A program made the position numbers and the translations under genes. Source: Elysia marginata (lineage: Eukaryota; Mollusca; Gastropoda; Plakobranchidae). Taken from it: a DNA stretch of 39,908 nucleotides. Positions 33,008-39,908 of this stretch are shown here, one piece after another (within the stretch, counting starts at the first letter, position 1; each line of letters begins with the position of its first letter). The notes under the pieces were generated by a model. That model searched no databases. It was given only the letters and a program-made list of their open reading frames with translations, and was not told where the DNA came from. Location of the stretch: NCBI GenBank assembly GCA_019649035.1, contig BMAT01011149.1, positions 60,377 through 100,284 on the forward strand, read 5' to 3'.

Positions 33008-33083
33008 CTTCTTCTTCTTCTTCTTCTTCTTCTTCTTCTTCTTCTTCTTCTTCTTCTTCTTCTTCTTCTTCTTCTTCTTCTTC
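33008..33083. repeat. (CTT)n microsatellite
   Basis: About 25 perfect CTT units. A plus-strand frame through it gives a polyserine run, which is an artefact of the repeat. Confidence 0.97.
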
Positions 33084-33582
33084 AATTACCTCGTACTGCC
33101 TGTCTTTGTCTCACTCAGTCTCTCTATTTCTCTCCATTAACTTACACTGTTCCGGATGCGTTTCATAGGCAGTTTTCTTATGAAGCAACAGCAACACTCA
33201 GTTATTGGCCAATCATCTCTGTCTATTACAATGTTTATTTCCAGCCTTTTTTTTGTGTCTTGTCTCTGCCTGTCTCTGAATATAGTCTACCTTCTTTTAC
33301 GTTTGCATTCGATTCAGGTGTGATGTCCTTTTTTTGGTACTTCATACGGTTTGATATGTCAGACATGCCTCGATTTTTGGTTTTCTTCTTCGTTTTCATA
33401 TTGTTACTTCAAATTCAAACGTGTGTGTAAAAACGCTATCATGATTTAAGCAGCTTCATCAGGGTATTTCGTGTCGCATTTTATTTAAACAATTCTCGAA
33501 GTCATTAGTTTTTTTTATATTTTATAAATTTCATTAATGCTTCTTGCTCAGGACCTTTGTCTCGCAGTTGCAATTACATGAC

Positions 33583-33852
33583 TTATAAAATCTTCGACAG
33601 CGGTCTAATTGTCTCTTTGTATAAAACAAATTGAAGTCTACTGTCTTGGTTTATCGCTGTCTCAATGTATTTACTATTTAGCTTGTTTATATTTCCGTGA
33701 ACTTTGAAAAGGCACGAAACAGCCCAAAGTTTAATGACGACAGGGCCCGGCGTCTTGTTGTCTTTAGCTTTGGTAAATAATCGTTTAAACTTTTGACCCA
33801 AAGGTTTGGTATGCCCTAGAGAATGTGGAGGGGCTACGAGCGGCGAGCTCTC
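33583..33852 (-). CDS. Unidentified open frame, possible exon
   Basis: About 90 codons are open on the minus strand with no ATG near the start, ending in TAA at 33583. The composition is balanced and hydrophilic, unlike the AT-driven frames elsewhere (for example KRLFTKAKDNKTPGPVV, then KVHGNINKLNSKYIE). A CATTCTCTAG splice-acceptor-like site lies within it near 33820. No family is recognised. It could be an exon, a retroposon scrap or chance. Confidence 0.2.
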   Translation of the reverse strand, partial: ESSPLVAPPHSLGHTKPLGQKFKRLFTKAKDNKTPGPVVIKLWAVSCLFKVHGNINKLNSKYIETAINQDSRLQFVLYKETIRPLSKIL

Positions 33853-36143
33853 TTAATTAGGCCTACAACTGTTTTTAAACTAATTTGAAACCTATTCTTT
33901 TAGATGTCCTCGACTGTTGGTTCAGACAATGTGGATGGGATTATTACAAGGATAGAAATATGTGAATGATTGTATCGTGCGTGCACATTGTCTGCTTTTT
34001 AAAAGTTGAGTATAATCTATCCATTGTATGTAACATAATTATAATATTAATTATCCCTGTATGAATGTAAGATTGTTCGACTACCAGTGTATGAATGCAC
34101 AGTTATAGCTTTGAAAACCAGGGTAGTAAGTGCTTTCAGCTTTCATTGTTCTTAATCTTTGGAACTATACAAAAAAAATGAATATCATTGTTGTATTATT
34201 TTCATTATAAAAGGGAAGGAACTTTTGCAGCTGTGCGAATTTGTTTTAAAATTCAACTGAAAATAATTGGCAACACTCCCCTCTTTTTGTTTTCTTTTTT
34301 TATTTTGGTGAAACAAGCTAATCGATAAACTGTGATAAGTTAAGTTTTCCTGCAAATTATTACAAATAAAAGTGATAAAATATTGTGGATCCCTTCGATC
34401 TCATTCATTTAGAAAACTCTCGAAATAAAAGAGACGAGACCTGTAGTCAATGCTGATTGTCAATGTTGTTTCATTGAGTCAACCTTTCAAACATCCAGCG
34501 CTGGAAAAAGAAACGTTTCATTTACATAAAAATTATACAAACTAATGAACAATAAAGGTGTTTTGCGAATGATATAAGGGTTGTAGAAGTGAAGTAAAGG
34601 GTCGATAAATCAATACAATGCTTTATAGTAATACGCTCTGTTTAAACAAAACATACAATTCGTTGGGATACATGTAAATACCTTTAACCTGTACTTCTTG
34701 CTAGACTGTTTCAATAAGAACTTGAGATGACATGATGACTTGGTTTCGACGCCATAACTTTGTGAAGTATGTAATATTTATGGAATAAACCTACCTGTTG
34801 GTGCGTATGTAATTGTGTATCAAAAGGGGTTTTGATAGCGTTTTACTTAAGATGCCTAATATTTTTTCTATCGTACAATCTGCAAGAAGGGAGGCGGAGG
34901 AGATTGGTGTTTACCAACTTATGACGTAGATTAATGTCAGAACCATTGTGTCTGTCGGTTAACAAATGGTAGGGTGGTATTGGCTTTTCCAATTTTGCAC
35001 TCCTACATAAACCATGTGCATATTTACTTTTGTACTTGTAAAGTGAAATGAAGATTAAGCGGAAAAGAAGTGACATCAACATTTAAGTAACTTTCTGTTA
35101 AAGTGAGAAACTTTTTTTTCTTGTTTTCTTACAATCATGGTATAGGTAGCTTGTTTACATCAAGAGTTTCTCGAAAGCCAGAGGCGTCAAAGTACTTCGC
35201 TTCAGGCACGTGAAATAGTGTCTTATTTCTTCTGTAGAGACCGGTCTTAGTATAACACGACCCGTTTTCGAAAGTGTGATTACGACGTAGAGATTTAGAA
35301 CAGAATGGTAGTTTATTAGCGCGTGATAAACTACGTAACCAACAATTACACTTGTCAACCAGTCAATCTACATCAAATCTTTCATCTCACCTTCAAAGGC
35401 TAATAAAGAACTTATAGGTATAACGTTTCTGGTCTTGTAGTCCGCAAAATAGAGGAAAATCATAATGTAGGCATTCATGTTAAATAGGAGCCTGCAATTG
35501 ATGTTTTTCGTGTTTAGATCGTTATATGATAGGCATAAGGAAATCAAAGAAGGTCTTTCAACATTAACAAGTTTGATACGAACTATTGCTCAAAATGAGG
35601 TGTGTTTTTACTGCATATGATTGATTCATAGCATTCTGAGGTGGTAGGTTTTTTTTTGCTACATACCGCAATCATCATTTTTCTACTTCTCATTGCTATA
35701 AACAATAATTTAAAAAAAGATAAATAACATTATCGCATTCATTATTATACAAAAAGAGTTTATCAAAAGGTTTTAATTTCTATAAATATTGTCGGCACCT
35801 CTATCCTTAATATAGGTATGTTTTTGTACCTTTTTATACCTGTTTATACCTGTTTCAATTGTTTATTGCATTTTAATTGTACCATCTCGCTGCTCAACAA
35901 ATGTCTCTCGATAACAAACCAAATGAGTCGGATGTCGCAATTTTGACATTGCAGGGATTAGGTACTTTAAATAGTAAATCATGTTTTTATCTTTTTTATT
36001 ACACTATATCACTCCCTTTCGGGAAATTTGGCTTCGTTATTCAGCGTAACTGTGTTGCCACAAGAGCAGCGCCAGTAATACCCAAGCAGACCAGTACATT
36101 TGAAAGCCACTTTTAGCCCACATGCAGGGCATTACAGGTGCAT
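33853..36143. other. AT-rich desert, no gene recognised
   Basis: No gene, RNA or paired repeat is supported in 2.3 kb. Frames at 34843-35082, 35155-35358 and 35877-36116 carry no known motif. Confidence 0.5.
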
Positions 36144-36657
36144 ATCACAAATACAAGCGTTGCCAGTTGTTGGGTACCTGACCGAGGTATATTACTAATT
36201 GTTAGAACTATTAAAGTATCATTTCGCCGAACATATAAGAGAAACTATATAGCAGACAAAATGCATTTCTCTAAACAGCAATTTGAGATATCAAACACAG
36301 AATAAACTTTCTGCAAAATTTAGAATTTTCTGTCACTGATTTACGCTTCGGCTGTGAAGGTTTTAAAATGGTAGGTGGAAGTGTGTAAAAATTTGACCTC
36401 ATCACAAATACAAGCATTGCCAGTTGTTGGGTACATGACCAAGGTATATTACTAATTGTTAGAACTATTGAAGTATCATTTCGCCGAAGATATAGGACAA
36501 ACTATATAGCAGACAAAATGCATTTCTCTAAACAGCAGTTTGAGATATCAGTCATAGAATAAACTTTCTGCAAAATATAGAATTTTCTGTCACTGATTTA
36601 CGCTTCGGCTGTTAAGGTTTTAAAATGGTAGGTGGAAGTGTGTAAAAATTTGACCTC
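36144..36657. repeat. 257-bp tandem duplication (two copies)
   Basis: Copy one is 36144-36400 and copy two is 36401-36657. They are the same length with about 14 substitutions and no indels, roughly 95% identity. The junction is seamless. No reading frame is preserved, so it is non-coding. It may be a two-unit seed of a satellite or a local slippage event. Confidence 0.95.
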
Positions 36658-36965
36658 TTCATTATTACTAAGTGAAGGGAGAGAGGGTATACCTCAGCAA
36701 ATGACAACTCGAAAAAACTAACGCTCACACTTTCAGTGATATGGGCCTAAACTTTACAATCATTTGATTTGTTGTGGCCTGAAAGGGCGTTTAAGAGTAT
36801 TAAATTGGTATTCATCATGTGTTTGTAAAAACTCTGCTGCCTTTGCTACAAGTAGGAAGACAGAGAAAAGAAACAAAATAGGATGCAACTGTGTTTAATA
36901 AATTCCGACGCTTATATTGACTAACAAAGGGACAATCAGGTTTTTCCATCGTTGGAGCACGTGTC

Positions 36966-37178
36966 AGTGCTGATATGCTCAGGGCTCGATTTTTTAAAGT
37001 CAAGCACTGCTATACACAAATAAAGAAGCACATTGGTAAAGCCACCATCAATTACTTAGATATTTTAAGGTTAAGCCTTGTGGAGGAACTCCAAGTCAAG
37101 ACGCGTCAAAAAGCCATTAACGCCAGTGTGCCTAGGCTTGCTATTGGCACAGTAAGGAAACCCAGAGACTTTATAGGG
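36966..37178 (+). CDS. Unidentified open frame, possible exon
   Basis: About 70 codons (VSADMLRARFFKVKHC at the start, SVPRLAIGTVRKPRD near the end) have varied codon use and balanced composition. AG dinucleotides that could serve as acceptors lie just upstream or within (after GTGTCAG and after GCTCAG). A possible donor, GGGTGAAAT, lies just past the end. No domain is recognised. It is the best plus-strand candidate for host or mobile-element coding sequence, but evidence is limited to the look of the peptide. Confidence 0.22.
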
Positions 37179-37260
37179 TGAAATCCAAAGAGAGCAAGGC
37201 GTGATGTGACAGGGTTAATCCAGGCTTTTCATCTTTATCACCAAAAGACATTACTCCCGC

Positions 37261-37304
37261 GCTTCTTAGTCCGTTGCGAGAGATATTACAGGACTAAGAA
37301 GCTG
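37261..37304. other. Short hairpin
   Basis: CTTCTTAGTCC and GGACTAAGAAG form an 11-bp perfect stem around a loop of about 20 nt. It is too small to assign a function. Confidence 0.5.
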
Positions 37305-37939
37305 ACCATAAGTTTCCTCGAACCGTACTCAGCTTATATACGTAATCAAGGTCATTTTTGTTTGAATATTTTTTTTATTTCCCGAACTATGGTGAAATTT
37401 TATTTATTTTGGTCTTTGATAAAAGCTTTTTTTTTTAGCCATAGGTACTTTTTAAAGAGATTCCCGTATAGGAAATGAAATTTTAACAAGAGTATCGGAA
37501 TTTTTCTCCTGTCAATACAAGTTAAAGATTTATTCATCAAATTAGAGTTATCATAAGTCCCACATGAATCACACTGTGTGATAGTTCTTTTAGGTTTTTT
37601 GTGTTTTGTAAATATATGTTTATTATTATGAAAAGAAAAAAAAAGTTAAAACAAAAAAGAGATTTAAACTTCAATGCTAGTATTTGCCGGTTCTTGTGCA
37701 GACTTCCATTTTGGAAGATCGTTGAAGAGAATACTTCAAACATGATAATAAAATGGTGTTGTACGCTGCCTCGTGGATACAATATTCAGAAATTTATGCG
37801 ATAAATTCGATGTTATTGAAAATTCACTTTTGATTATAGCCCTATCGTATTTTTAGTTTTCCATGTTAAAACCGTGATTAAAAATAAGGCACTTATCTAA
37901 ATAAGATCCTTATATATAGACCTAGATTGCTTTGTCACT
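37305..37939. other. AT-rich sequence, no gene recognised
   Basis: No supported feature; A/T runs dominate. Confidence 0.5.
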
Positions 37940-38130
37940 GTATGTTTATCTGTCTTACTGTCTGTCTCCCTGTGTGTCTGTCTCTGTATCTGTCTGTCCC
38001 TCTCTGTCTGTTTTTCTGTCTGTCCGTCTCTCTATGTCTCTCTCTTGTTGTGTGTGTTTTTGTGTTTTATTTCTCTCCATCTCTTTCTCTAACTTATTTT
38101 CTTTCTCTCCCCCCCTCTCTCACCCTCTCT
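37940..38130. repeat. TCTG/CT-rich low-complexity tract
   Basis: Interrupted TCTG, CTGT and CTCT units. Frames on the plus strand encode only C/L/S/V strings. Confidence 0.85.
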
Positions 38131-38680
38131 ATTTAATCTTAGGTTACTAGTTTGTTTTTCCTTTGATTTTTACCTCTCAATTTTAATCTTCATTTTCTTC
38201 TCTTGCGTTACTGTCCTTTCTCGTTTTATTGCACTGGCAGCAAGCAACCTATTTTTTTTTATTCACCCAAGCCGCTGTACTACTTTTTTAAGGATAAACT
38301 GACCTGTTTCCAAAGCAATCAAAAGACATTGTTCCATTAAAAAATAGGCTTCGACAACTGAAAACTAATTACCAGTGGGTAAACAATCTCACTAGAGCGT
38401 GTTTTAGTCCAATTTGCTTGCTGGGTCTACGGGGAAATCTGATTATTTCTTAATAACTTTCAAGACTATTAACTCTTTAAAATTAAAATTGAGCGTAAAC
38501 GCTTGAGTATGAAGTTTTTTTTCCCGGTTTTGGCATGGTGATTGTTATCGAGAAATAAGGTTTTATCTATATTTAACCAACGTTATTACTTTGGACAGTT
38601 TTTATTACTTTTTCATCGACGTCTCTTTATAGTTAAAAGTCGCTGATGGTCTTTGGCCCTTTTTACAGGACGAGTAAACC
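38131..38680. other. AT-rich sequence, no gene recognised
   Basis: No supported feature. Confidence 0.5.
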
Positions 38681-38694
38681 TATGCCATACTAAA

Positions 38695-39044
38695 TAATTG
38701 AAAGGTTTCAATGGTATCAAATTAACAGTGGAGAAAAGTAGGCTTTAAGTGGGAATGCCCGAAATGTCTGCCTTTAACATGGTTTGAACCTTCCACTTAT
38801 AGTAGTGTCGGCACACACCGCCTTGCCACTTTGAGCGCGCAGTGGCGACATGATATAAGCTATGTTTATTTGGGTGGCAAGGCAGTGGGCTCCGACGCTA
38901 CTATAAATCGAAGATTCGAATCATACTAAAGGCAGACATTTCGGGCATATTCTTTTGAAGCTTACTTCTTTCCACTGCTAATTTCATACCTTTAAAATCT
39001 TTCAATCATTTGGTTGCGCATTGGTGGCTCCCACCATTTATTCT
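38695..39044. mobile_element. Palindromic element with SINE-like features
   Basis: Arms 38697-38829 and 38874-39006 are inverted repeats of 133 bp each, about 80% identical and without indels, around a 44-nt spacer. A 22-bp core (ATGCCCGAAATGTCTGCC onward) is identical in both. Each arm carries a pol III B-box-like motif, GATTCGAATC (38913-38922) and, on the other strand, GGTTCAAACC (38781-38790). TATGCCATACTAAA at 38681-38694 recurs as TATGCCATATTAAA at 39045-39058, a possible 14-bp target duplication. It may be an inverted SINE dimer or a foldback DNA element. Confidence 0.75.
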
Positions 39045-39058
39045 TATGCCATATTAAA

Positions 39059-39800
39059 ACCCGGTATGGTTTCTGCATTGGAGGCTATGTAAAAACTCTG
39101 ATGCCACACATTGTATACACCGTTTCACATGAGCGCTTGACCTAATAAGAAAACCTGTGGCAGAAACATTGTGACCATTCAAAGTTCTAGTCTACATGCA
39201 ATGTCTTGGTTCAGAAGTTGAGTTGCTTTGGATACTGGTACAGTTATGTGCCATAGAAGATTGTGAAAGCAGTTGGTCCGAAAATAATCTTCTCAATTGC
39301 AACTAGCTTTATTGTCTGGCTGCGGCATCTCTGATTCTCCTCTTTCGGTTCAATCAACGAGTCTCTATCTCTCTTTCTCTCTGTCTCTATTTCTACTAAG
39401 GACTTTGACGATCATCAATTTAGTAGATTGATTCTCAAAATCTAAAAAGACCCTCGAACTTAAAATCTATCCTGAAACACACCAGTATAATTATTTTATC
39501 TGATGAGATAATTATTCTTACCACCTTTTTTAGTTTTAAAACGTTGATATTGATCGACTACCAAGGTCTCTTGGTCTCTAAAAATATTATCATTATAATT
39601 TGCAGAGTTACCCTACTTGAAAAATGGAGCAATTTTCGTTTAGAGTATTTCAAAATTATGTTTTATCGCTACTAAGGAAAGAATTTGACTTGCGTCTTTT
39701 TGAACGGTGCGATACTTACTGGTTGTCGTTTTGTTTTCATTGTTTCCAGGGGCAGAATTCAAGATACAACGCTTTCAATTGTATTTGTCTTCCACGTTGT
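39059..39800. other. AT-rich sequence, no gene recognised
   Basis: A short CT-rich patch lies at 39360-39395. No gene or RNA is supported. Confidence 0.5.
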
Positions 39801-39814
39801 ATTCTCAGCCACCC

Positions 39815-39874
39815 TTTCTGTCTCTCTTTCTCTCTATGTCTCTCTCTGTCTGTCTCTCTCTCTGCCTGCCTGCC

Positions 39875-39907
<33 letters not shown>

Positions 39908-39908
39908 G
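39815..39908. repeat. CT then (TCTG)n microsatellite
   Basis: A CTCT/CTGT block leads into pure TCTG repeats that continue off the window edge, so the full length is unknown. Confidence 0.95.

Noticed and set aside
32959-33168. Polyserine protein on the plus strand
   Set aside because: It is only the translation of a perfect (CTT)n microsatellite.
37927-38150. Cys/Leu/Ser-rich secreted-looking proteins
   Set aside because: They are translations of TCTG/CT-rich low-complexity DNA in two overlapping frames.
1-39908. LTR retroelements, retroviruses or other capsid-bearing elements
   Set aside because: I looked for long direct terminal repeats, primer-binding sites and gag, protease, integrase or capsid motifs and saw none.

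Overview
The window is AT-rich animal DNA with introns-and-transposons texture: no operons or ribosome binding sites, no bacterial-style gene density, many GA/CT, GATA, ATG and TCTG microsatellites, and decayed LINE, SINE and MITE copies. The LINE protein style, the tRNA-derived SINE and the microsatellite spectrum suggest a mollusc, perhaps a gastropod. That lineage call is inference; nothing here proves it. Three assembly gaps of N lie at 10950-11098, 21306-21774 and 28406-28409.

No host gene can be named, so the window reads as a large intergenic or intronic desert. The securely recognisable proteins are two dead LINE reverse transcriptases, both on the minus strand: a CR1/L2-like copy (about 10635-12450) and a second, more eroded LINE of a different group (about 20140-23170). 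The second LINE is split by a DNA transposon (20663-22301) with perfect 31-bp terminal inverted repeats and a 7-bp target duplication, TTTAAAC. Four short open stretches (18197-18571, 24746-25036, 33583-33852, 36966-37178) look somewhat protein-like but match nothing I recognise.

The rest is repeat architecture. 0-9 kb: microsatellites, a possible TIR element (930-1524), a tRNA-derived SINE (3227-3400), a half copy of a foldback element (6722-6838), a possible LINE RNase H scrap (about 8045-8300) and a degenerate minisatellite (8880-9190). 9-10 kb: a pogo-like MITE with TA duplication (9218-9393). 14-17 kb: a 46-bp minisatellite of nine copies, a GA/GATA tract and a 91-bp repeat of four copies. 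17.8-18.2 kb: a TIR element. 31.4-32.3 kb: the most striking part, a nearly perfect 215-bp foldback lying beside a 641-bp element whose two ends carry mirrored arrays of a CCAAAACGCG-type motif. 36.1-36.7 kb: a 257-bp tandem duplication. 38.7-39.0 kb: a 133-bp-arm inverted repeat with pol III B-box-like motifs and a possible 14-bp target duplication. The window ends in a TCTG microsatellite.

There is no evidence of genes working together as a pathway. The biology visible is transposon invasion, nesting, inverted duplication and decay.
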